Shown here: one piece after another, positions 47,193 through 58,614 of the stretch | Layout: every line of letters begins with the position of its first letter | Position numbering within the stretch: position 1 is the first letter of the stretch | Assembly: GCA_024220525.1 (NCBI GenBank) | Contig: JAMYWO010000117.1 | Span: 65,121 to 129,120, forward strand | Length of the DNA stretch: 64,000 bases | Direction: 5' to 3' | From: Cochliopodium minus | Lineage: Eukaryota > Discosea > Himatismenida > Cochliopodiidae | Notes under the pieces: generated by a model | The model's database searches: none | The model's input: the letters and a program-made list of their open reading frames with translations, nothing else | Told to the model about the DNA's origin: nothing | Translations under genes and position numbers: made by a program

Positions 47193-49883
47193 TTTTTATT
47201 TACCAGGAATTTGTTCAGCAACCCAAAATGTCCCAGCTTGTAACTTTGGTTGTTTAGGTTGAAATCTTTTAAAGTCAGTCACCATCCATCTTATTTTTGT
47301 TGAAGAATAAATAAGATAAAAAAAAAATACAAAAATGATAATTAAAAATAAAAATATAATTTATAAATGAAAAATAAAAAATAAAAATATAATTTATAAA
47401 TGAAAAATAAAAAATAAAAAAAAAATAAAAAAAAAATAAAAAATAAAAAATAAAAAATAAAATAAATATTGAAAATAATGTATAAGAAAAATAAAAATAA
47501 AAATAAAATAAATAATATAAATGAAAAATAAAAAATAAAATAAAATAAAAAATAAAAAATAAAAAAAAATGATAAAAAGGTATAAATAAAAAGGTCTAAA
47601 ATTAAAAAAATAAAAAAATAAAAAAAAAAATAAAGAAAATAAAAATTAATAAGAAATAAGTTAAATACTGATTGTTGTAGGTTCCAGAGTTATATTTGCT
47701 GAAAACGTCGATCCAAGATCTTCCATCAGAAGTAGCTTGGTTGGCAACCATGACTCTGAGCCATGAAACTACGTTTTGGGGAACTACTAAAGCGAACAAA
47801 CTCTTGTTCATGAACTCGTTGGTTGTTTCAATCACAGAAAGTCCTTTTTTGAAAGATAAAAAATAAAAAAATAAAAAAATAAAAAAATAAAAAAATAAAT
47901 AATAAAAAATGAAAAATAAAAAATGAAAAATAAAAAATGAAAAATGAAAAATGAAAAATGAAAAATGAAAAATGAAAAATAAAAAATAAATAATAAAAAA
48001 TAAATAATAAAAAATAAAAAATAAATAATAAAAAATAAAAAAATAAAAAATAAAAAATAAAAAAATAAAAAATAAAAAATAAAAAATAAATAATAAAAAA
48101 TAAAAAAATAAAGACAAAAAATGAATGTTTAAATAAAAATTTTTACCTTTGTCAGTTACGTAAAAATCATCAATAGAACTCAAAATTCCAGGGTAAGAAC
48201 TATTTTATTTTATTGAAAATGGTAAGAGATGCCATTTTAATAATTTGGAAATATATAAATTAGATTTTTTTACCTGAAAGAAATTTTGGAGGAAGGAGAA
48301 TTAGCATAGTGGAATTCGTAGATTTTGTAAGTTCTCAACATACTAATGAAAGTGTCCTAATAAATTATTTATTTTAATAAAAATTTTTTTTTTAAAACAA
48401 AAAATTAAGAAATAAAATTAAAAATTAAGAAATAAAATAAAAACTAAATGAAAATAAAAATAAAAAAATTGAAAATTTTTATTAAAATAACAATTTTTTT
48501 TTATTATTACCCAAGTGGTATGAGCAGTGAACAAATCATCTCTGGTGGATGGCAATTTAATAAGAGCAGAACAATGTGACTCTGTGTTTTAATTTTTTTA
48601 AAAAAAGGAGAATTAAAAAATGAAAAAAAAAAAAATTTTCAATAAAAAAGTTTTCACCAGCAATGTATCTTCTATAATGAAGAATGTCCATCAAAGGTTG
48701 TTGAGGATCAAAAACGTCATTCAAGAAACCATTTAAAGTGTCTCTATCTCCAGCGCAATTTCTGTATTTGAATTTTTTTATTTTTTATTTTTTTATTTTT
48801 AATTATTTTATTTTTCTTTTTTTTTTAATATTTGATTTTCTAATTTTTAGTTTTTTTTATTTTTATTTTTTCATTTTTTAATTTTTTTGTTTTTTTACAC
48901 AAAGAAAAGTTGGTGAATGGTCATTTGTCTTGAGGAAGGAGAGTGGTTGTTGTAACCATCTAAAATTCCTTTAAGTTGAGACAACAAAAGTCCCACCTGA
49001 ACCCAATAAGGATCATTCAAATTCTTAGATACCATTTGATTGGTCCATTCGTAGTTTCTTTTTTTAAAAAATTTTAAAAAATATTTAAAACAAAAAAAAA
49101 TTCTATTTTATTTTAGTTTTATTTTAAAAACTTTATTTTTATTTTTATTATTTCTCAATTTATTGATAAATTTCTATTTACTTTTATTAATTTAAAATTA
49201 AATTATTTTATTAATTGTTCTTATTTATTATTTTCATGTTTAATCATTTTATTTTTGTTTTATTTATTTTTATTTATTAATTAAAATTTATTCATATTTT
49301 TTTTACGTTTGCAACCATGCACTCATTTTGGATGGGATGCTGTTGTTGGTGTAAGGCTCCAAGTTAATCAACAAGGTGTTCCAGATGCTCTCTGGGTCAA
49401 CTGATCCCTCAAGGTAACCAGATGCATAAGCTAAATCTTGATCACTTACTCCACTTTTGCTGATTGCAGTCAAATAAAGTTTGTTCCATCCTTGAACAAA
49501 TAAATAAAATTTATAATTTTTCATTTATAAAATATAAATAAAAAATTAATTTATCAATGAAAAATTACCTTTTGTATTCATATCTTGATCATAGCTTTAT
49601 AAAAGAAATTATTATTATTAATTAATTTTTCTCTGAAAAAAATTAATTTATAAAAAAATTTTACTCTGCAAATGCAATTGCTTCTGGTGATCTTCCTAAT
49701 TATATTTTAGGATATTTTAAAGTAAATGTTCCGTTTAATTTTAACTTTTCCCTTTTTCTTTTTTCTTTTACCTTCTTCTATATAGTACCCATTGGAATTT
49801 TTAAATACTGAATAAAACTTTGCATTGGAAGAATATAACAAAGTTGATAAAATTAAAATCAAACAGATATTGATCCCTTTCAT
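45949..49883 (-). CDS. Phospholipase B-like protein (PLBD family)
   Basis: Seventeen exons give 538 residues in one frame: 49883-49772, 49695-49665, 49595-49570, 49490-49307, 49057-48899, 48761-48658, 48581-48511, 48356-48274, 48199-48147, 47843-47669, 47289-47204, 47090-47023, 46959-46929, 46818-46695, 46425-46250, 46142-46121 and 46060-45949. The start is a signal peptide (ICLILILSTLLYSSNA). Conserved blocks are GYLEGSVDPESIW, ESHCSALIKLP with the nucleophile Cys of this Ntn-type family, HTTWDTF, YPGILSSIDDFY, LSVIETTNEF, GTFWVAEQIPG and RFDLVTGTNY. The length matches PLBD proteins. Known members are lysosomal or secreted and mature by internal cleavage before the Cys; some release fatty acids from phospholipids. 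Its 3' end lies only 53 bases from the convergent Roco gene. Confidence 0.88.
46480..46692. repeat. TTTTTA simple repeat in an intron
   Basis: About 200 bases of TTTTTA/TTTTTTA units fill the intron between PLBD exons 46818-46695 and 46425-46250. Similar A-type tracts fill the introns at about 47300-47668 and 47850-48140. Confidence 0.85.
47850..48140. repeat. AAAAATG / AAAAAT simple repeat in an intron
   Basis: Units of AAAAATG (about 47908-47975) sit among AAAAAT units in the longest PLBD intron. Read on the minus strand they give a spurious Phe/Ile/Leu frame; it is not coding. Confidence 0.85.
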
Positions 49884-50171
49884 TTTTTATTTTTTTCATT
49901 TTCTATTTGAATCCTTTATAAATATTTTCAAAAGAGAATTCTTTATGATGGAAAAAGCTTTTGAATAACTGCAAAAGTCAAATGACATGTTAAACGTATT
50001 TCATTATGCTTTTTATTGAAAATTGTGTTCAAAAAATGTTTAATAAAAAACAATTAAAGATCAAATTCTAAATGAAAAGATGGATCCGATCTTATAAACT
50101 TCAAGAATATAGATGGATTCTTTTTTTCAGATTCTTTTTTTAGTTTCTTTTTTCTTTTGAAAAAAAAAAAA

Positions 50172-51472
50172 ATGAAAAATGCCTTCAAACTAAAGAATTA
50201 TTTTGTTTCCAAGGAAAATGGGAAAACATCTGCAATCAATGTGAGGAATGCTATCCAATATAGAAAGAACTTAAAAGAATTAGACTTCAAATTGTATCCA
50301 GTATTTAGATGTTTCATGGAATACGGTTTGGAAAATCAAAATAAAATTAAATATCTTGGACANNNNNNNNNNNNNNNNNNNNNNNNNNNNNNNNNNNNNN
50401 NNNNNNNNNNNNNNNNNNNNNNNNNNNNNNNNNNNNNNNNNNNNNNNNNNNNNNNNNNNNNNAAATAACATTTTTTCAAATCTTTCAATATAACAATAAT
50501 TTTATACAAAGATGGATGGTAAATATCAATTATTAAAAGCTATCATAATCGCTGATTAAAAATATTCTCAATGATCACTCAGGTATATTCCATTGAATTC
50601 ACAATCAAACTTCCCAACAAATAATGAAGCATCAAAAATCTTTCAATACATGACAAATTTCGATAGCAAGTAAAAAATAAAATAAAACCCTTGTTTTCAA
50701 TCAATTTATCAAAAAAAAAAATCAATTTATTAAAAAAAAAAAAAAAGAAATGCAGTACCAATATACACAGAAGAAGAATTAAAACAAAAAGATCTTCCAA
50801 CAAATTATTCATATAAAAAAGTGACAGGAAAATCATTGTTTCAAACATTTTTCAAGCTTTGGCATCAAAAGAAAGTGGGAACCAAAATAGCAATCAACCC
50901 TCCCCTCTCTAAGGACAATTCTCTCTCAGAATTAAGTTATGTGATTCAACAACAAGATTTGGATGTTTTCAATATTTGTTGTGATGCTGTTTGTTTTGAA
51001 AGTTTGTTGAAAAATCGTGTAAATGAAAAAGACAAACTGTTTGAAGAAGATAAACTAAAATTTTTGCAATCCTTGTAAAAAATTTTCCTCATTTGTTGTT
51101 ATCATATTTTTTTTGTTAATTAGTTTTTTATTTTTATTTTAAATTTATTTTTTATTTATTTTTTTTTTAAAAAAAAAAAGCCGAACATTGTATATTATAT
51201 TAATGAATGATAAGGCTGTATCCACAAAACAGAGAACCATTGTCTTTTCTGACATTTTCATGGCCAAAGAGTTTTTAGAATATCTGAAAGAAACAAAGGG
51301 TGATCTATTCGAAGAAAAAAGAAACTCTCATTTTTATAACTTTCCTGCCCTCATAAAACAAATAGACTTAAGTTCTTTTGTTGATTGTGCTCAAATTAAT
51401 AATTGGAATGAAATGGTTTTGAATCCATCTACTGAATATGAAATATTATTTGATTTAAATCATTTAAAATAA
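50172..51472 (+). CDS. Hypothetical protein, interrupted by an assembly gap
   Basis: The first exon begins at ATG 50172 (FKLKNYFVSKENGKTS, NVRNAIQYRKNLKELDF) and enters a run of Ns at 50363. After the gap the phase-consistent exons are (gap)-50518, 50583-50669, 50748-51074 and 51181-51472. Recognisable joins are DGW|YIPLN and SFRTLYIILMNDKAV. The protein looks soluble and alpha/beta, with CCDAVCFESLLKNRVNEK and IVFSDIFMAKEFLEYLKE. I recognise no family. It diverges from the PLBD gene over about 290 bases and converges on the Zn2Cys6 gene. Confidence 0.55.
50363..50462. other. Assembly gap of 100 Ns
   Basis: The run is exactly 100 Ns, a common placeholder for a gap of unknown size. It removes the end of the first exon, and possibly more, of the hypothetical gene at 50172-51472. 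Confidence 0.95.
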
Positions 51473-51680
51473 AAACAAACAAAAAAAAAAGAAAATTTAT
51501 TTTAAATATTGCCAAAATACTTTTAATCAAAAAAAAAAAGTAAGAAAGAAAAAGAATTTTTTTTTTTGAATGAGAAAGAAGGTTATTGAAAAGAGAAGAA
51601 AGAAGGAAAAACTTTATTTAGAAAAAGTGGAAAATTAATTATAAAGTCATTTTTCTTTTCCTCTTTTCTTTGGTTTTTTT

Positions 51681-53271
51681 TTAATAATTAAGTTTTTCTA
51701 GCTGGGTGAATTCATCTCCTTTAGGGTCATACAAAATCCCAAACTGCTTCACAAATACAAAACAGAGAGAAGGAAGGTTGTTTTCGTCGTTGAAAACAGC
51801 CCAAAAAGTCTCGTTCATGAGAGTAACTCCCCTGTGCTTGGCGAAGCCCACTTGTCTAAGGTAGTTTATTTTTTGGGTGCACATCTCAAGAAAAGTCTTT
51901 AAATAAATAAAAATAAAAAATAAAAAATAAAAAATTATATTTTTTTTAAAAAAATTGTTTACTTTTGAATAATTTTCTGCTTGAGTTTGAGTGAAAGGAG
52001 CCATATATTCAGAAACGTATTTATTGATTAAGTCTTGTGGGCGGAGACCAATTACCAAGGAGGAGTTCACTGAAACATCAACCATTTTCATAAAATTGGG
52101 GTTGTAGCTTTTGAGAGATATGTTTTTGGGAAAAGCAAGAACGTTGAACCTAAGAAAATTAAATTTAAAAAAAAAAAATCATAATATAAAATTATAATGA
52201 GTTCAAATTTAAGAATATTTTATGATTTTTTCTTTGTCTTTACATAGTTCCTGATTTCATTCCCACATATGGCAAAAATATGGAAGGTATAAATTTTTGG
52301 AGCATGTTTTTATATTTTTCTAACATGCAAGTTTCTTCATATTTGCCTGCTTTCTTCTTGATCCTTTCTATTTCTCTCTTCAACCTTTCCTTTTCTAATA
52401 ATAACTGATTTATTTCTCCTTTTTTGGTGATATATTTGTTTATTGTATTGACATTATTGTTATTCAATGAATCTTTATCAATAAGTTGATATTCTTCTTC
52501 CAAATTCATATTTTCTTCGGAAGATATCTCTGTGCTTTCTTCAATATCTTCATTGTTGGAATATGAAACGATATTATTCTTTTTATTTTCATTTCTAATG
52601 TTCAAATTGGTATTATTGTTATTGTTATTTATATTGATGTTGATATTGAGTTGATTTAGATATTTATTAAAGTCAAAGGGATGATCATTATTGTGAGAAT
52701 TAATATTATAATTTATTATTTTATCCTTTTGAGGAAGTTTATCACCTTCAAAATCATACGCATTCATAGGTAATAGAGGAAAATTAATTCCCTCACTTAA
52801 AATGGAATCCTCATTGATCTCCTTATCTTGATAATGCTGGTAGAGATAGGGATTTTCAGTTGTTGTATTCTCTGAAATATTATTATTATTATTTGAATCT
52901 ATAATTATATTTTTATTTTTATCCGACATAGTTTCTTTCAGTTTCTCTTCTATATTCTCAACTATTGATGCATTTCGATTGATATCCTCGACTATGAGGG
53001 ATAATTTTTCTTTATTCTTATTTAAATCACCATCAGCAATCAATTCATTGTTGGATTTATTATCTATTTTCAAAGATTCTTTGATATCAATCTTTAAATC
53101 ATCAGATCTAGGAGGTGGTTTGACATTTTTCCTGAATTTATTTTCTTTATCAACACATTCAATCTTCCTGTTTACACAATTCATACAAGGCCTTACATCG
53201 CTACATTTTCTTTTCAATTTTTGACAATTTTCACATGCCTTCTTTATATTTTTCCTATTTTTGTTGCTCAT
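51681..53271 (-). CDS. Zn2Cys6 zinc-cluster transcription regulator with PAS-like domain
   Basis: Exons 53271-52244, 52149-51963 and 51896-51681 join to 476 residues. Residues 13-39 are C-x2-C-x6-C-x5-C-x2-C-x6-C (CENCQKLKRKC, then CMNCVNRKIEC), the binuclear zinc cluster, followed by a basic linker. Long Asn-rich low complexity fills about 90-270, then a short coiled coil (EINQLLLEKERLKREIERI). The C-terminal 130 residues look PAS-like: NISLKSYNPNFMKMVDVS, LRPQDLINKYV and LMNETFWAVFNDE. The order Zn2Cys6-coil-PAS is that of the fungal AcuK/AcuM/Ert1 gluconeogenesis regulators. Zinc-cluster factors are mostly fungal but also occur in some amoebae. The likely role is a DNA-binding regulator; the target is unknown. 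Confidence 0.8.
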
Positions 53272-53676
53272 TCAAGTTTTTGTGAGATTGTCTTTAATTT
53301 TTTTTTAATTATTTTTGAAAATTTAAAAAGAAGAAAAAAGAAATTTCTTAGATCACTTTTCAAAGTATCCTTTTAAATAGGTTTTCTAAATCTCTCTTCT
53401 AATTTACTTCATTCAATTGAATAATTTTTTTTTTTCTAAATTTCTTTATAATTTCCACTTCTTCTTCCGATCATTGATTAATAGTTTTAGATTTTCGACA
53501 ATAATAAATCTTGACGTTTTTTATTGTAAAAAGAAACATTCATACTCCAAATACATTATTTTTGAGTTTATAAAAATCATTAAAATTGAAAAATTAAACA
53601 AAATTTTTTTTTTTATCATTCAATATCAAACAAAAGGAAATAACAATAGTTAAAGAAAAGGTAATATTAAAAAAAA
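53272..53676. other. Divergent intergenic region, Zn2Cys6 factor / UFSP
   Basis: 405 bases of A/T-rich sequence between divergent starts. A plus-strand frame across it (53417-53653) is Phe/Ile-rich and not protein-like. No motif is defended. Confidence 0.5.
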
Positions 53677-54693
53677 ATGATACCTTTGCCTGTGAAGAAT
53701 CTTGTTGGTTTATATTTGAAAAATACAAAGAAAGAAAATTATAAATCTATAAATGTGAGTGATGAATTTGATTATTACCATTATGATGTTAATGGAGAAG
53801 ATGATAATGGATGGTATAAAAAAAAAAACTCTATTTTTTAAAAAAAAATTTCTTTTTCATTGATTAAAAGGGGTAATAATCAAATTGAAAGTTTAATAAT
53901 ATAATGACATATTTATCAATCAAAGGATGTGCTTACAGATGTCTTCAAGTATAATTAAAAAAAATAATATTTCATTTTCAATTTAAATATTCTTCACAAA
54001 GTAAAAACATTCAAGATAATTTCATTTAAACATCTTAATTAAATAAATTGTTATCAGGATGATGGTTAGTTCACTCAAAAGTCTTGACAAAGAAATAAAG
54101 GAAGACATACCAACCATATTAAACATCCAGTTAATATTGAGTCAAGTGGGAAACAAACTAAAAGAGGAAGATATAGGATCAAACAGGTTAAAATAAGAAG
54201 AAAAATAATTTTTTTTTTTATTGTATATAAAAATTGTTTTAATGAACAATAACAAGATGGATTGAACCACCAGATGCATCTTGTTATTTAGAAAAACATC
54301 TTTTTAGAAAAACAAACCAAATGAAAGAAAAAGCGGACAAATTGCTACAAAATTTACCGAAAATACTCGTTGATCACTTTGAAAAAAACAAAACACCAGT
54401 CATGATAGACGATTACATTAAAGCATATGTGATTGCGGGTATCAGAACATCCAATAGTGGTGTTGATGAAGTTTTATTGTTCGATCCTCATTTCAACAAA
54501 TGTTACACTTTTTCTGATTTCGAAAATAGCAAGGGCAAAGGTGTTTCTTGGAAAAAAATGAGAGATTTATTTGTTTTAGATAAAGAGTGGATGTTGGTAA
54601 GAAAATGAAATATATTTTTCTTTTTTCAATTTTTTTTTTCATTTTTTTTTAAATTTAAAATAGGCTTTTCCAACAAAAGAAAAATTAAATTAG
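53677..54693 (+). CDS. UFM1-specific protease (UFSP family)
   Basis: Predicted exons are 53677-53813, 53871-53872 (two bases), 53926-53948, 54058-54186, 54257-54596 and 54664-54693. Joining the first three gives DDNGWGCAYRCLQ, the UFSP active-site motif (GWGCAYRSLQ in animals) with the catalytic Cys. Downstream are IQLILSQVGNK, GSNRWIEPPDA (compare GS-WIG), TPVMIDDYIKAYVIAGI and LLFDPHF, the Asp-Pro-His catalytic pair. The protein ends SWKKMRDLFVLDKEWMLAFP. The enzyme matures the UFM1 precursor and removes UFM1 from targets, often at the ER. One defect remains: after 53948 the frame is at phase 0, while 54058 needs two more bases. A strong GTAAAA donor at 54001 suggests another tiny exon there whose acceptor I cannot see, or a sequence error. 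Confidence 0.82.
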
Positions 54694-54804
54694 AAAAAAT
54701 AAAAAAATAATTCAAAAATTTATTATAAAAAAAATATTTTAATGTTTTTTTAATTGAGAAATAATACAAAATTTATTTTTTATTTTTTATATTTTTTTAT
54801 GTTT

Positions 54805-56565
54805 TTAATTTATGTGTCTTGAGTTGACTCTATAACCTTGGTAGGGGTTGTATCCTATTGGGTCTTGTGAGGAAAAATCTTCGCTGGCAGAGTCTTGCAA
54901 AATCGACTCCCTTTTTGTTCCTGGTGTTGTTTTAGTTATACCATAAACCTTTTTAAATGAATAATAAATCAAATAAAAATAAATGATGAAAACATCTTAA
55001 ATAAATAAAAAGAAACAAAAAAATCAAATAAAATATAAAAATAAAATATAAAAAAAAATAAAATAGAAAAAAAATAAAAAATAAAATAATATAATAAATT
55101 ATAAAAAAATAAAATATAAAAAATGTAAAATAAAAAAAAATATAAATTATAAATAAAATATAAAATAAAAAATAAAAAATATAAAATAAAAAATAAAAAA
55201 TAAAAAAATAAAAAAAATAAAATAGAAAAAATAAAATAGAAAAAAAAAAAATAAAAAAAAAGAAAAAAATAAAATAAAATTTTTTTTTTACCAAGCAATT
55301 CATCAAACCTTGTAATGGAGAAAAGAAAACTTGGAGAAGATAAAGAGGAAAAAAATTGCATTTAAAAGAGCTGAAAATATGGTCCATAAAATCCCAGATC
55401 CAACACAACAAAAAGACGAGGGTGTACAACAAAACTCTTTTAACAATACTGTTTTTGACCTTTCTAAAAGTAGCTTTGGAACGGACTTTTATGATCAATA
55501 AAACATACAAAATAGTGTTTAGAACTATTGTGAGTCCTATTGGAGCGAACCAGAAAATGTATTCATCTGTGCTTTTGAGAGTACACCTTTTGATTTTAAT
55601 TTTTTAATTATTTTTTGATTTAAATTTTTTAAATTTTAAATTATCGCATTTATTATTTTTATTTTTTATAAACTATTTTTTTTTTATTTTTCTTTATTTC
55701 ATTCTTTATTTCATTCTTTATTTCATTCTTTATTTTTTTTTTTTTTATTTTTTTTTATTTTATTTTATTTTATTTTATTTTATTTCTTTTTTATTTTTTA
55801 TTTTTCCCAACATTTTTCTTCTATAAAAAAAAAAACCATTTTTCGTCTTTAATGACTCTAAAGTCGTTTTTCGCCAATATTACAATGATCATTATAATTG
55901 GGATTCCTAAATAAAATAAAATAAAATGAAAAAGAGACTGTAAAAAAAATTTTAAAAAAAATAATACATAAAAAAATACTTTGTTAAAATTAAAAAAATT
56001 TGTTAAAATTAAAAATAAAATTAAAAATAAATAAAATAAAATGAGTAAATTTTTAAGTTTCTTTAACCCCAAGCTAATACATGCATCATTGCGTATACAA
56101 TTTTACTATCAGATTTTTGGTTCACAGCTCTCCACAAAAAAAAAGCAACACATGTCGTCCAGAAAAAAGAGGAGATTACCCCAAACTGTATAAATACCCT
56201 CAAAGTCTTACATACAGTGGGTGTATATGTTTCGTCATGGAAATTTAGCCATGCTTTAAATAAAAAGTGAAAAAAAAAAGTTATGAATTTTTTTGTTAAA
56301 ATAATTTTCTTGTTTTAATTTAATTAATTTTTTATATAATATATTAAATTTAAATGTCAATATATATTTTTATTACCTTGTGATATGAATATCGACCCAC
56401 TGGCTATTAAATCTGATATTGCGAGGAAAAATATTAGTGTTCTATTCCTTTGTTTGTCTTCTTTCTTTCTGTTTTTGAAATATAAAAGGATCAAGATGGA
56501 GGATCCGATTATCGAAAGTAAAGAGCTTGAGAAATTGATCCTTATGTTATTTGAAATGAGATCAT
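54805..56565 (-). CDS. Seven-transmembrane receptor, slime-mould cAMP-receptor-like
   Basis: Exons from about 56565 (start unresolved)-56377, 56253-56068, 55906-55837, 55586-55292 and 54948-54805 join in phase. Helices can be read in order: SLLSIIGSSILILLYF; FFLAISDLIASGSIFI; FGVISSFFWTTCVAFFLW; YAMMHVLAWGIPIIMIIV; FWFAPIGLTIVLNTIFYVLL; VLLYTLVFLLCWIWDF; and LLQVFFSPLQGLMNCLVYG. Cys before helix 3 (TVCKTLR) and Cys in loop 2 (KWCTLK) can form the usual disulphide. The last helix QG-NCLVYG and the WCTL segment resemble the Dictyostelium cAR/crl (class E) receptors. It would signal through a heterotrimeric G protein; the ligand is unknown. The 5' exon with the start codon is not resolved. Confidence 0.75.
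55000..55285. repeat. Long A-rich intron of the receptor gene
   Basis: The 343-base intron 55291-54949 is made of AAAAATA-type units. Minus-strand frames through it are Phe/Ile/Tyr-rich translations of the repeat. A matching T-rich tract with repeated TTTATTTCATTC units lies at about 55670-55805. Confidence 0.8.
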
Positions 56566-57071
56566 AAGTTGATTATTTTAAAATTTATCAAGCGAAGATC
56601 GATTATTTGTTTTAATTTTTACCATTTGGGAGAATTTATTAACCATTTTGGATATCCTTTTGAATTATATCAGTATGAAATTTAATTTCATTGTCATATA
56701 TTTTGTTTCTTTTTTTTTCTCACTTTGGTTTATGTGAGAAGAAAAAAAATATCGTTTATAAAATTTGGAAAATTTTTTGATTTTTATAATTTATCCTACC
56801 CATCACCGCCACCACAAATTCCCATTGAGATTTAATGTATTTGAAATTAAAGGAACGAAGTTTTTTTTATAATAATTCTTTTTTTTCAGTGATATGAAAA
56901 AGAAGGAGAAAATAAAAAAAAAAAAGGAAGATTCTAAATTTGGGATTGAAAAATTCATTTTTTAAAGCAATTTCCATCTTCAAACACTATCAAATCATTT
57001 CACTAATCAATCATTCAAACAAATTTTTTTTTTAAAAAAGAGATTTTAATTCGCTTATTGAACTCTTTGGT
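56566..57071. other. Divergent intergenic region, receptor / FAM151-like gene
   Basis: About 500 bases. It should contain the 5' exon and promoter of the receptor gene. A short frame starting at about 56670 on the minus strand (MVNKFSQM) with a GTAAAA donor is one candidate first exon, but its phase does not match the next exon. Confidence 0.4.
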
Positions 57072-58361
57072 ATGATCAAATCATCTCCCCTCTATTTACC
57101 AATCTTATTGGGAATAATATATTGGATCGCATATCATAAATCAATAGTTCTTTTCATATTCGTCACTCCCAAAGAATTCTCAGATCATATGAACCAAAAT
57201 CAAATCAAATTGAAAGCAGTGGATCAGGCAAAAAGAAAAGGGAAGCCACATATCTCCATAATGGATTATAATGGCTTAAATGAAACGAAACAAGTAAAAT
57301 TCAAGAATCATCTCAACAATTTTCGATTGTTGAAGAAGCTTAATAGCAATATACACATGATAGAGATTGATATCAAATCAACCAATGAGAATTTTTCGCC
57401 AATCTATCAGATATTAGATAATCCATACAGCAAATTGCCTCAATCAAAAACACCCAAAGTATATCCTCGATTAGAGGTATGGTTGGGAAAATATTTGAAG
57501 AAATATAAAGACAGTTTGATAAAACCTGGATTGAAATTGAATGTGTATACGAGAGCAGATGCAATCTATAAGATATTGAAAGATAAGAATATTGATAAAT
57601 TGGGAATACCTATATGGATTGGAACACGTGGTAAATCTTCAAAAAAAAATATATATATTTTTTTTTTCAATGCTTTGATAGGTGTTCCTGGAAATACTGA
57701 CAATACAAATGTTCTTGAAAAAATATATAATCAAACCCAAGATTTTTTCTACGATCCCACTTTGGTTTTGAGTTGGTAAAAAGAAAAAGTTTTTTCTTTG
57801 CATTTTTTTCAGTGTAAAATCAAAATTATTCTTAGGGGAGTTGATGTTGTTAGTAAAGACAAAATGAAAAAAAATATTTTGAATACAGCACATTATGTTG
57901 CAATGTTTAACGCTTTAGAAAGATTTCCTTCGAACCACATTGTGATTTCTGTAAGAGCTGAGATTTTGTGCAATAGTTGGCAGAAGTTTGTTGATGAGAT
58001 GATAAAAGGATCTAGGTTCAAAAAGATAATAGAAGAAAACAAAATTTTGTCAGTTTCATATTATGTCGAAGGAAAACTCGACAAAAAATTTTATGATAAA
58101 TTGCTTGCTTTTTCTAAGATTCATCCTCTTTTCTTGAATGTGAGGATTGTAAAGTCTTCCAATGTTTATCCTCAAATTGCTGTCAAAAAGCATACACAAG
58201 ACATTCCTTTCTTTCCTGCTAAACTAGATTTTGGTAATATGGTTGATAATGATTTGTCCAAGTATGACTCTACTCTTGGTGAGATCATTGCTATTGATGC
58301 TTGTTTTGTTTTTTTTGTTGTTGCCATGTGTTTGCTTTCTCTTGTTATGTTGATTAATTGA
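57072..58361 (+). CDS. FAM151/menorin-like membrane protein
   Basis: Exons 57072-57630, 57682-57775 and 57836-58361 join to 392 residues. An N-terminal hydrophobic segment (LPILLGIIYWIAYHKSIVLFIF) serves as signal or anchor, and a C-terminal helix (IDACFVFFVVAMCLLSLVML) is a second membrane segment with almost no tail. The body has FRLLKKLNSNIHMIEIDIK, LGIPIWIGTRGVPGNTDN, a LVLSWGVDV join, and IVISVRAEILCNSWQKFVDE followed by a Tyr/Val strand. The order matches FAM151/menorin proteins (substrate-like Asp strand, L-GW, PVRA, then SLTVW), a PLC-like barrel family. The resemblance is from pattern, not alignment, so the family call is tentative. The product is probably at the cell surface or ER. 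Confidence 0.5.
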
Positions 58362-58614
58362 TTAACAAACTCCAACTTTTGTATATCAAAGCGAATTCAT
58401 TGAAAAAGACTATTTATTTATACTTTGCTTTCACTTTCTTTCATTGATTGATTATCTTGAGTTATTTCGTTTAAAAAAAAATATTTAAAAAACAATAAAA
58501 AAAATAAAAAATTGAGCCAAAAAATAGGTGGATTTTCAAAAAGGTACAAATATATATTCCTCATAGCATTCAAAGAGAAGAAAAGAATAAAATTTTGAAT
58601 TCTATCCAATCTTT

